From: CAYVDH01 sp964450355
GTDB taxonomy: Bacteria; Bacteroidota; Bacteroidia; NS11-12g; UBA955
Direction: 5' to 3'
Length of the DNA stretch: 15,694 nt
NCBI GenBank assembly: GCA_964450355.1
Contig: CAYVDH010000077.1
Location: 1 to 15,694, forward strand
Shown here: positions 1-7,160 of the stretch, one piece after another
Layout of the letters: every line of letters starts with the position of its first letter
How positions within the stretch are numbered: position 1 is the first letter of the stretch
Notes under the pieces: generated by a model
Told to the model about the DNA's origin: nothing
The model's input: only the letters and a program-made list of their open reading frames with translations
Databases searched by the model: none
Position numbers and translations under genes: made by a program

Positions 1-1
1 A

Positions 2-532
2 TTTGAATCGTTATTAAATTCATATGAAAATTTTGGAAAAAAATCAAAAAAAAACAACCCGAATCAAGACAGTATTTTAAATCAAGTCATTTTGAATGGA
101 AATTTAAATTCTGACTTAATTTTAGATTCAGTCATCTTAGTTTCAAATAGAAATACCAACAAAAGCAAGTTGTTATTCAGTTGTTTCCCGCCCATGTTTT
201 TAGCTAATTATACTGAACATGTATTGATTTATGATGCTGGCGATTTAAACAGCGATGGAAACAATGAAATAGTTGTATTAGATGAAGGAGAAAACAGTTG
301 TTGGGATCAATTGAAGTTATACAGCATATACAAAGATAAATGGATAGAAAAATATTCAGGAACTACTTACCAATGCATTGATAAAAAATCATATTCCCTT
401 CAAAAATTAAATTCAAAACAGACCATATTAGTGACTTATGGAAATGCCTCAGATTCCATTGATCAACAAAGTGGAGATACCATATTCAATGTGAAATTAA
501 ATGATGCGCAAAACCACGTCATTAAATGGTAA
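2..532 (+). CDS. Partial secreted-type protein with DxNxDG (VCBS/FG-GAP-like) repeat, 5' end outside window
   Basis: Frame 2 is open from the window edge to a TAA at 530-532, so the gene starts upstream and only its last 176 or so codons are here. A TTG at 92 could be read as a start, but the open frame continues upstream of it without a stop, so I treat it as internal. The visible part contains GDLNSDGNNEIVVLDEG, a D-x-N-x-D-G loop followed by a hydrophobic strand, as in VCBS/FG-GAP and dockerin-like calcium loops. A degenerate copy (GNLNSDLILDSVIL) lies about 55 residues earlier. Such repeats are common in exported Bacteroidota proteins, but the signal peptide that would prove export is not in the window. 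The rest is not recognised. The gene ends directly against the stop codon of the convergent DUF2279 gene. The exact function is unknown. Confidence 0.6.
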   Translation, partial: FESLLNSYENFGKKSKKNNPNQDSILNQVILNGNLNSDLILDSVILVSNRNTNKSKLLFSCFPPMFLANYTEHVLIYDAGDLNSDGNNEIVVLDEGENSCWDQLKLYSIYKDKWIEKYSGTTYQCIDKKSYSLQKLNSKQTILVTYGNASDSIDQQSGDTIFNVKLNDAQNHVIKW

Positions 533-1450
533 TTAAAATGTTAACCAATGAAATTTAGTTTGACCTAAACTGTTGTATTCTATGCTAGGCAAAGGAAATT
601 TTATACAATTCAACAATTTAAAGACCAGTTTTAAGGATTTGTGTTTTGTTTTAATGCGATTTAAATCTACATCAGGTGAAAAATAAAATTGGCGGTATCT
701 AGGGATGTCAAATCTTTGATAAATTAATCCTGTTTTATTATCTTTCCATTCATTTTTAAATCCACCTATCATTCCATTGCTGCCGTATCCCAATGATAGA
801 TTAAGCCATTTTGGAAATTTTGATTCTTTGTTTTTTATAAAAGAAGATACATTACAAGAAAGCCAATATGTTTGACCATTGTAATCTTTCAAAAATTGCT
901 GACTCATGTCTTTACCAAGTACATTTGGTCGGATAGGAGCGTACACACTTTGAGTAAAAGAATATTTTAAACCAATTCGTTGTTCATCCCATAGTAAATT
1001 TTGAGAAATACAAAGTCCTGAGCCTAACGTGTTGGCAGTAATATCTCCTAACGAAGCTCCCCAACCGCTTGAAAAACCATCAAATACTTCGATGGGGTGT
1101 TGGAAAATCATTCCAAAAGCTCCGCCTAACCATATCGCTTTTTTTCTACTCATGCCCGACCATTTGGCGGCTTCAGTTCCTACCACACTTAAGTAATAGG
1201 CTGAAAATCCATGCCCAAATTTATCCATTTGATTCCACTCTTTGTTGTCGTTTATAAAATGAAATTTTGAACTAGGATAATCTTTATACCACAATTGGTA
1301 TAGGCCTGTATGAATCAAAGTAGTGCCAGCTAAGCCATAGATAATGACTTTTTTTTGTCTCTTTTTTAGTAAGTTTATGCTGTCAACTTCTTGAGCGGAA
1401 GTACTTGTAATGATGAAAATTGACAGTATGAATACTACAGTTTTAATCAA
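533..1450 (-). CDS. DUF2279 family exported protein (YfiM-like)
   Basis: A 305-residue protein with a clear N-terminal signal sequence (MIKTVVFILSIFIITSTSAQ, likely cleaved after Ala19). It carries the hallmarks I associate with DUF2279: FHFINDNKEWNQMDKFGH at about 63-80, then GFSSGWGASLGDITANTLGS at about 125-144, and a C-terminal stretch of alternating aromatic and polar residues ending LPSIEYNSLGQTKFHW. Family members are described as predicted periplasmic or envelope proteins of unknown biochemical role, so localisation is inferred and no reaction can be given. The start is TTG at 1450. It is the only start that keeps the signal peptide, and it overlaps the upstream mutase stop in the string TTGATTAA, which suggests translational coupling. 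It is the last gene of the four-gene minus-strand operon. Its stop abuts the stop of the convergent gene at 532. Confidence 0.8.
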   Translation of the reverse strand: MIKTVVFILSIFIITSTSAQEVDSINLLKKRQKKVIIYGLAGTTLIHTGLYQLWYKDYPSSKFHFINDNKEWNQMDKFGHGFSAYYLSVVGTEAAKWSGMSRKKAIWLGGAFGMIFQHPIEVFDGFSSGWGASLGDITANTLGSGLCISQNLLWDEQRIGLKYSFTQSVYAPIRPNVLGKDMSQQFLKDYNGQTYWLSCNVSSFIKNKESKFPKWLNLSLGYGSNGMIGGFKNEWKDNKTGLIYQRFDIPRYRQFYFSPDVDLNRIKTKHKSLKLVFKLLNCIKFPLPSIEYNSLGQTKFHWLTF

Positions 1451-2843
1451 GCAAAATGGATTTGACTGTGTCTAGTATTTTATAAGCTTTTTCGGAACTG
1501 GTTGATTCTGCATAAACTCTCAATACTGGCTCAGTGCCACTTGGTCTTATCATCACCCATTCTTCGTTTGGCAAATGGTATTTATAGCCATCCATGTTCT
1601 CAATTTTTTCTATTTTGTAATCTCCAAATTGAGTGAATTCATTGTTTTTACATTGACTAATAATGGCTTGTTTTTTTGACTCTTCAATGTGTAAGTCGTA
1701 TCTCTCAACAGCAAATGGTCCTATGATTTGGTAAGTGTCTTGAATTAATTGTTCAATGCTTTTGCCAGATATTGCCATGTATTCCAATATCAACAATCCC
1801 ATCCAAATACCGTCTCTTTCAGGAATGTGTCCTTTTACTGCAATGCCTCCACTTTCTTCAGCACCTATCAACACATCATCGGTAATCATGTGTTCACAGA
1901 TGTATTTAAAACCTATTTTAGTGGTAATGGTTTCAAGATTTAAATGTTTAGCTAATTTGTCTATTTTAGATGAAACACTAAAGCTTTTTATGATTTTACC
2001 ATTTAATCCCTTGTATTGAGTTAGGTATTGCATCAATAACAAGATTAAATGATGTGAATCAATGAATTGACCATTAGAATCAAAAAAACCTATTCTATCT
2101 GCATCGCCATCGGTAGCTAAACCACACAAGATTTCGGGATTGTTTTTTATCAATGTTGAAAGTTCATTCAAGTTTTTAAGAATGGGCTCTGGGGCTGTAC
2201 CATTAAAACTTGGGTTGATTTCACAATGCAACATTTTAGAGTTAGGTAATAATTTTTTTATGACGTTTTGACCAGCACCATACATAGCATCATAAGAAAA
2301 ATGAGAGGTGTATTCAATGAGTTTATTGACATTGAATTTCGAATGAATTTCATTTAAATAGATGGATTCAAAATCGATTAATTCAATGGATTTTGATTCT
2401 AAATAGTCATTTAATTGTTTTGTTTTTAATATATCAGCATAGTTTATCAATGACTCTATGATTTCAATTTCATTTGGAGTAGCTGGTCCTCCGTATGATG
2501 CTTTGATTTTAAATCCATTGTATGACGCAGGATTGTGACTAGCTGTAATGATGATTCCAGCAAACGTATTTAGTTTAACATTGGCTAAAGAAATCATTGG
2601 TGTGCTACAAACGCCTGAACTTAAATACACTTTGATTCCTTTTTCTGCTAATATTTTACTAGTAGTATCTGCAAATAATTTGCCTCCAAATCTGCAATCA
2701 TAACCGACAGTACAACTAAGGTTATCTGTACTGTTTAGTATCCAATTTGCAGTTGCTTCTGCAACACGACTCACATTTTCTACTGTGTAATTATCAGCTA
2801 TAATTTCTCTCCATCCATCTGTTCCAAATTTAATCTTATACAT
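1443..2843 (-). CDS. Alpha-D-phosphohexomutase (phosphoglucomutase/phosphomannomutase family)
   Basis: A 466-residue, full-length cytoplasmic enzyme predicted to interconvert hexose 1- and 6-phosphates through a phosphoserine. All four family signatures are present in order: TASHNP at 100-105 with the catalytic Ser102, the metal-binding loop DGDADR at 245-250, the sugar-specificity loop GAEESGG at 327-333, and the phosphate-binding loop RPSGTEP at 433-439. The N-terminal signature is FGTDGWR (6-12) rather than the GTDGIRG usual in GlmM. I therefore call the broad phosphogluco/phosphomannomutase group rather than phosphoglucosamine mutase; substrate choice cannot be settled from motifs. It starts at ATG 2843, 16 bases after the stop of the upstream secreted-protein gene, and its last 8 bases overlap the start of the DUF2279 gene. 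Expression is probably driven by the promoter ahead of the dehydrogenase gene. Confidence 0.9.
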   Translation of the reverse strand: MYKIKFGTDGWREIIADNYTVENVSRVAEATANWILNSTDNLSCTVGYDCRFGGKLFADTTSKILAEKGIKVYLSSGVCSTPMISLANVKLNTFAGIIITASHNPASYNGFKIKASYGGPATPNEIEIIESLINYADILKTKQLNDYLESKSIELIDFESIYLNEIHSKFNVNKLIEYTSHFSYDAMYGAGQNVIKKLLPNSKMLHCEINPSFNGTAPEPILKNLNELSTLIKNNPEILCGLATDGDADRIGFFDSNGQFIDSHHLILLLMQYLTQYKGLNGKIIKSFSVSSKIDKLAKHLNLETITTKIGFKYICEHMITDDVLIGAEESGGIAVKGHIPERDGIWMGLLILEYMAISGKSIEQLIQDTYQIIGPFAVERYDLHIEESKKQAIISQCKNNEFTQFGDYKIEKIENMDGYKYHLPNEEWVMIRPSGTEPVLRVYAESTSSEKAYKILDTVKSILLD

Positions 2844-2859
2844 GGGTTCTTTTTTTTAT

Positions 2860-3975
2860 TTAATTGGTTCTTGAATATTTAACATAATTGCTTACTTGTG
2901 TCCATTTGTATTCTTTTAAAGCTTTGATGTACAAATTGGATTCAGTAGGGGCGATTAATTCGTTATTGCATTTCAGAAGACTGAATAAGTATTGTTTTTC
3001 TATCAACAAATCTCTCAAAGATTTAAACTTAAACAACAATTGCCAAGATTCTATCTGTTCAATGCTAATTGAATTTAGTTCTTTGTTATTAGCATACAAT
3101 TTTACTGATTTTGGTATGTAATTAATTTGATTTCCTTTTTTTTCCCATACCTCTACGATTTCTACTCTTGTGATGCTAATTTCACTTTTAAATGTATGAT
3201 AATCATAATATTTACTTCCACCTATGTCGAAAAATATTTCTTTATTTTGATTCAAAAATGTTTCAAAAGTATTCATGATGAGGATGCTTGGATCGTTTGG
3301 ATTTTGAAGATTTTTTTCGAGTAAATAAGTTAATTTTTTAGTTTGAGGAATCACGTACAAGTTGGCTATTTTCTTTTTCTTATTAAATGCCTGTTCTTTT
3401 ATCCTCAATGATAAGCTTATGTTTTTAGAAAAATCGATACTTCCAAATTGGATAAGAGAATAATCATATTTTCTGCTGTATAACGCATTGATGAAATTTA
3501 AACTTGCCGAGCCATTTGAGTTGGTTTGAATGTAATTGTTATACAATAAATTAAACGCTTCTCTAGCATCAATAAATCCAAAAGAAACTTTTCCTTTTTC
3601 ATTTTGTGATAGAAAAGAAAATCCTATAATGACAAATTCTGTTTTTCGTCTTGAGCTGGTCCATAGTTCGTTAATGAATAGATTTTCTACTTGACTAAAA
3701 CTTAATTTATTGTTTTGTTCAATGCCTTTTAATGCATTTCCTGATATAGCTATTTCTTTTTTTGGCGAATCCCATAAGATTAATCTGCCTTCAATGATTT
3801 CTTTGTAAAATAGAGAAGGAAGGTCTTTGACTAAATTAAATCCATTGCTGTCATTTTGTTGATTGATGTTTAAATGAATCAATACAGGAACTTCAGTATA
3901 GGATTTAAATCTTGCCTCTAATGAGTAGTTAATTAAAATGAAAAAAAATAATATGAAAAATTTAGTTAAACGCAT
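2860..3975 (-). CDS. Secreted protein of unknown function, possible distant relative of GldN/PorN
   Basis: The protein has 371 residues from the ATG at 3975. A GTG two codons upstream (3981) is also possible and would add only Met-Lys. The N-terminus (MRLTKFFILFFFILINYSLEA) is a typical signal peptide, so it is probably exported to the periplasm. No enzyme motif is visible. Residues about 130-180 (FGFIDAREAFNLL, then a spacer, then FINALYSRKYDYSLI) resemble my recollection of the conserved GldN/PorN pattern, an aromatic strand with FPxxR/xAR, an Asn-rich spacer, and TFDxIxxxRxFxSxI. A second region (about 268-325, ITRVEIVEVWEKKGNQINY then WQLLFKFKSLRDLL) looks like a weaker repeat of the same layout. 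This is a by-eye comparison without alignment. The partners gldK, gldL and gldM are not here. The gene overlaps the dehydrogenase stop by 14 bases, so the two are probably coupled. Confidence 0.75.
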   Translation of the reverse strand: MRLTKFFILFFFILINYSLEARFKSYTEVPVLIHLNINQQNDSNGFNLVKDLPSLFYKEIIEGRLILWDSPKKEIAISGNALKGIEQNNKLSFSQVENLFINELWTSSRRKTEFVIIGFSFLSQNEKGKVSFGFIDAREAFNLLYNNYIQTNSNGSASLNFINALYSRKYDYSLIQFGSIDFSKNISLSLRIKEQAFNKKKKIANLYVIPQTKKLTYLLEKNLQNPNDPSILIMNTFETFLNQNKEIFFDIGGSKYYDYHTFKSEISITRVEIVEVWEKKGNQINYIPKSVKLYANNKELNSISIEQIESWQLLFKFKSLRDLLIEKQYLFSLLKCNNELIAPTESNLYIKALKEYKWTQVSNYVKYSRTN

Positions 3976-5179
3976 TTTCACCAGTTACTTCCATACCTAA
4001 AATCAATAAATGAATATCGTGAGTACCTTCGTAAGTTATTACAGATTCAAGGTTCATCATGTGTCTCATCATGGAATATTCACCAGTGATTCCCATACCT
4101 CCGTGCATTTGTCTTGCTTCGCTTGCAATTTCTTTTGCAATCATTACATTGTTTCTTTTTGCCAAACTAATTTGAGCAGGAGTTGCTTTGCCTTGATTCA
4201 TTAAATTTCCAAGTCGCCAACAAACCAATTGTCCTTTAGTGATTTCAGTAAGCATTTCTGCTAATTTTTTTTGTTGTAGTTGAAATCCACCTATAGGTTT
4301 TCCGAATTGGATTCTTTCTTTTGAATATTTTAAAGCAGCACTATAGCAGTCCATAGCAGCTCCAAGTGCTCCCCAGCTGATGCCGTATCTAGCAGAATTA
4401 AGGCAAGTAAGAGGACCTTTTAATCCTTCTACACCCGGCAATAAGTTTTCTTTGGGAACTTTTACATTATCAAATACTAGTTCACCTGTAGCACTAGCTC
4501 TTAAGCTCCATTTACCATGAGTTTCTGGAGTTGAGAAACCCTCGTATCCACGTTCTACAATTAAACCTTTTATTTTACCTTCTTCATTTTTTGCCCATAC
4601 AACAGCAATGTCAGCAAAAGGAGCATTGCTAATCCACATTTTTGCTCCGTTCAATAAGTAATGGTCTCCCATGTCTTTGAAATTAGTAATCATGCCAGCA
4701 GGGTTACTTCCGTGGTCAGGTTCAGTAAGACCAAAACAACCCATGAATTCGCCCTTTGCTAATTTTGGTAAATATTTTCTTTTTTGTTCTTCACTTCCAA
4801 ATTTAAAAATGGGATACATAACCAAGGAGCCTTGAACTGAAGCAGTTGAGCGAATTCCACTATCGCATCTTTCTAGTTCTTGCATGATTAATCCATAAGT
4901 GATGTAATCCATACCACCGCATCCGTATTCTGCAGGTAATTGAGGTCCAAAAGCTCCAATTTCACCTAACCCTTTAATGATGTGATGAGGGAATTCAGCT
5001 TTTTGAGCGTATTCTTCAATGATAGGAGACAATTCTCTTTTTACCCAATCTCTTACTGAATTTCTAACTAAAATATGTTCTTCTGTCAATAAGTCATCTA
5101 TTTGGTAAAAATCTGGTGCTATGTACTGGTCTTTACCTTGATTTTTTTCTTTTAATTCTTCAAAATTGATACTACCCAT
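3962..5179 (-). CDS. gcdH: Glutaryl-CoA dehydrogenase (acyl-CoA dehydrogenase family)
   Basis: A 405-residue FAD enzyme predicted to oxidise and decarboxylate glutaryl-CoA to crotonyl-CoA in lysine and tryptophan breakdown, passing electrons to electron-transferring flavoprotein. The full acyl-CoA dehydrogenase fold is readable: an N-terminal helical part, the central CFGLTEPDHGSNP stretch (148-160), WISNAPFAD (182-190), and the C-terminal helical domain with RIQFGKPIGGFQLQQKKLA. The catalytic base is Glu384 in TYEGTHDIH. Specificity for glutaryl-CoA is supported by ELERCDSGIRSTASVQ (101-116), which aligns with the human enzyme around Glu87 and Arg94, giving Glu103 and Arg110 here, and by the strongly GCDH-like ending MRHMMNLESVITYEGTHDIH. 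The start is ATG 5179, 16 bases after a TAATTTTG box. It is the first gene of a four-gene operon whose other members are not obviously part of the same pathway. Confidence 0.9.
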   Translation of the reverse strand: MGSINFEELKEKNQGKDQYIAPDFYQIDDLLTEEHILVRNSVRDWVKRELSPIIEEYAQKAEFPHHIIKGLGEIGAFGPQLPAEYGCGGMDYITYGLIMQELERCDSGIRSTASVQGSLVMYPIFKFGSEEQKRKYLPKLAKGEFMGCFGLTEPDHGSNPAGMITNFKDMGDHYLLNGAKMWISNAPFADIAVVWAKNEEGKIKGLIVERGYEGFSTPETHGKWSLRASATGELVFDNVKVPKENLLPGVEGLKGPLTCLNSARYGISWGALGAAMDCYSAALKYSKERIQFGKPIGGFQLQQKKLAEMLTEITKGQLVCWRLGNLMNQGKATPAQISLAKRNNVMIAKEIASEARQMHGGMGITGEYSMMRHMMNLESVITYEGTHDIHLLILGMEVTGENAFN

Positions 5180-5188
5180 TTTCTTAAA

Positions 5189-5223
5189 TTTGAGGCAAAA
5201 TTAAGTTTTTTTTGTTACATTTG
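5189..5223 (+). promoter_or_regulatory. Putative promoter for the cation/proton antiporter
   Basis: TACATTTG at 5216-5223 matches the Bacteroidota -7 consensus TAnnTTTG, and a TTTG at 5189-5192 lies 23 bases upstream, at the long edge of the accepted spacing. The box ends 12 bases before the ATG at 5236. The -33 part overlaps the leader of the divergent gcdH operon, so the two promoters are back to back and may interfere with each other. Confidence 0.4.
5196..5203 (-). promoter_or_regulatory. Putative -7 promoter box for the gcdH operon
   Basis: On the minus strand this reads TAATTTTG, a full match to the Bacteroidota -7 consensus TAnnTTTG. It lies 16 bases before the ATG of gcdH, implying a short leader of around ten bases. 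I see no convincing TTTG -33 element at the usual distance upstream, so it is a half match. It shares the 56-base intergenic region with the divergent antiporter promoter. Confidence 0.4.
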
Positions 5224-5235
5224 TAGTTTTTGACC

Positions 5236-6408
5236 ATGTCTATCATTATATTTATTTGTGTTTTAATTCTAATAGCTTATGTTTTTGATATAACTTCTAA
5301 AAAATCTAAAATTCCTACCGTTATTTTATTGTTATTGTTAGGTTTTGTAGTTAAACTTTTTTTAACAAGTTTGAATGTTCTATTGCCTGATTTACAACAA
5401 ATATTGCCAATATTAGGAACTTTGGGCTTAATTCTTATTGTGTTAGAAGGCTCCTTAGAACTGGAATTAAACAAGTCAAAAATGCCCATGGTTATTAAAT
5501 CTGTGTTCATATCACTATTGCCAATTTTGTTATTTAGTATTTCTTTGGCTTACATTTTATTTACTTTTTTTTCTATCGATTTCAAAGTGGGGTTAATTAA
5601 TCTCATGCCATTGGCAATCATAAGCAGTTCTATAGCTATACCTAGTGCAAAAAATTTAATCAATAAAGACAAAGAATTTGTGACATATGAATCCAGCTTA
5701 TCAGATATTTTTGGTGTTATTATTTTTAATTTTTTAATATCAAACAACGACATTCAAGCAAGTTCTATCAAGTCATTTGTTGCTCAAATAGCTTTAATGG
5801 TGGGCATTTCATTTATTGCTACAGTGTTGTTGGCTATTTTATTAGGCAAAATAAAGCATCATGTTAAATTCATTCCAATCATTGTTTTAGTTGTTCTTAT
5901 ATACATCATTTCTAAGTTATATCATTTGCCAGCATTGATATTCATTTTAATTTTTGGTTTGTTTGTAGCCAACATCGATGAAATTAAAAGCTTGAAACGT
6001 TTGACTCAATTTAATTCTGAAAAATTCAATTATGAAGTAGCCAAGTTTAGAGAAATTACGGGTGAAATTGCCTTTTTAATACGGGTTTTATTCTTTATTT
6101 TATTTGGTTATTTAATTGAAATTAATGAGTTGTTAAATTACAGCACATTAAGCTATTCAGTAGCAATCACCCTCATTATTTTTGTTATTCGATATATCTT
6201 GTTAAAAATATTTAATATGAAGTTTGGAGCTGTTTATTTTATTGCGCCAAGAGGTTTAATTACTATACTTTTGTTTTTATCTATTCCTAGTCATTTCTCT
6301 ATAGACTTAGTAAATAAGTCATTGATTATACAAATAATCATCATGACTGCTTTATTGATGATGTTAGGATTAATGATTTTTAAAAAGCCAAAAGAAACAA
6401 CTGAATAA
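5236..6408 (+). CDS. Cation/proton antiporter, CPA (Na+/H+ exchanger) family
   Basis: A 390-residue, almost entirely hydrophobic inner-membrane protein with about 11-13 predicted membrane segments, matching the single exchanger domain of CPA-type antiporters with no cytosolic regulatory domain. Family landmarks are visible: the membrane-buried acidic site in YESSLSDIFGVIIFNF (151-166, Asp157), a conserved arginine before a small-residue helix (RVLFFILFGY, 283-292), and APRGLITILLFLSIP (337-351), corresponding to the PRG segment of CPA1 proteins. It is predicted to exchange Na+ or K+ for H+, serving pH and salt balance; the ion is not determinable. The residue before the key Asp is Ser rather than the usual CPA1 Asn. 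I chose ATG 5236 because the TTG at 5230 is only two codons earlier and falls almost on the inferred transcription start. Its stop lies one base from the stop of the convergent gene. Confidence 0.85.
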   Translation: MSIIIFICVLILIAYVFDITSKKSKIPTVILLLLLGFVVKLFLTSLNVLLPDLQQILPILGTLGLILIVLEGSLELELNKSKMPMVIKSVFISLLPILLFSISLAYILFTFFSIDFKVGLINLMPLAIISSSIAIPSAKNLINKDKEFVTYESSLSDIFGVIIFNFLISNNDIQASSIKSFVAQIALMVGISFIATVLLAILLGKIKHHVKFIPIIVLVVLIYIISKLYHLPALIFILIFGLFVANIDEIKSLKRLTQFNSEKFNYEVAKFREITGEIAFLIRVLFFILFGYLIEINELLNYSTLSYSVAITLIIFVIRYILLKIFNMKFGAVYFIAPRGLITILLFLSIPSHFSIDLVNKSLIIQIIIMTALLMMLGLMIFKKPKETTE

Positions 6409-6409
6409 T

Positions 6410-7159
6410 TTAATCCAAACGGACTAACATGCCAAATTGAATGTTTAATCCCTTAAAATCAGAACTTACGGCATCACCACTATAAAATAATTGACTGTTA
6501 GTGTATGATTTATAGTCAGTAGCAAGTATTTTGGTGCTTTCTTTTTCATACATTGTAGATACTGCCAAAGGCGAATTTATTTGCAATTTGATGAAGTAGT
6601 TTTTCAATTTATTGTTGGTTTGAAGTTGAATACCATAATTGAAGTTAATGCAACTAGTTTTGTAAGTGCCATTTAATAACTCTCCAGTATTGTTGGTATT
6701 TGTACCTTTAGTGTATGAAGAAACAATTTTATTGCTTCCTAATCCAATACCAAAATATGGATGAAAATAGAATTTAGATTCTTTATTTTGTTTAAAAATC
6801 CCCATAGTGATATTGACATTGTTGTTGGATGTTTTCATTTTTCGATAGCCATTATCATTGAATTCAGCGTTTTTACTGCCTGTAAGGGTGTTGTATTCCA
6901 ATTGAAACATCAAATTGTGATTGTAAATGGAATAGCCAATACATATGCCATTTATCAAGGTCGATGGTTCTAATTTTTTAGTTAAAGTGGATTTGTTTAC
7001 TTCGTTGTATGAGTTGACAAATAAATTATAACTTTTTGATTTGAAAAATTGAGAACTTAAACCAACATAAATTCCTTGTTTGAAATCTAAATTAGCATAG
7101 CTGTTTTGATGAACTGAAATGCTTAAGGATAATAGTAAAAAACAAATGAAGTTTTTCAT
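6410..7159 (-). CDS. Outer-membrane beta-barrel-like protein of unknown function
   Basis: A 249-residue protein with a signal peptide (MKNFICFLLLSLSISVHQNSYA, probably cleaved after Ala22). The mature part is a succession of short alternating hydrophobic/polar stretches with many Gly, Asn, Ser and aromatic residues (GIYVGLSSQF, GICIGYSIYN, HPYFGIGLGSN, FNYGIQLQ). It ends in GLNIQFGMLVRLD, typical of a small 8- to 10-stranded outer-membrane barrel. No lipobox or enzyme motif is present. The ATG at 7159 follows the ddl stop by one base (TAA-c-ATG), so the gene is almost certainly co-transcribed and perhaps translationally coupled with ddl. A functional link to peptidoglycan synthesis is not established. 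The specific family is not recognised. Confidence 0.75.
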   Translation of the reverse strand: MKNFICFLLLSLSISVHQNSYANLDFKQGIYVGLSSQFFKSKSYNLFVNSYNEVNKSTLTKKLEPSTLINGICIGYSIYNHNLMFQLEYNTLTGSKNAEFNDNGYRKMKTSNNNVNITMGIFKQNKESKFYFHPYFGIGLGSNKIVSSYTKGTNTNNTGELLNGTYKTSCINFNYGIQLQTNNKLKNYFIKLQINSPLAVSTMYEKESTKILATDYKSYTNSQLFYSGDAVSSDFKGLNIQFGMLVRLD

Positions 7160-7160
7160 G

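Noticed and set aside
1749..2019. Plus-strand open frames antisense to the phosphohexomutase gene, and similar frames opposite the other genes
   Set aside because: They lie wholly within strongly supported genes, lack family motifs and show no promoter; they are shadows of the real genes.
1443..2843. Calling the phosphohexomutase GlmM
   Set aside because: The N-terminal signature is FGTDGWR and not GTDGIRG, so phosphoglucosamine mutase is not favoured over the general phosphogluco/phosphomannomutase group.
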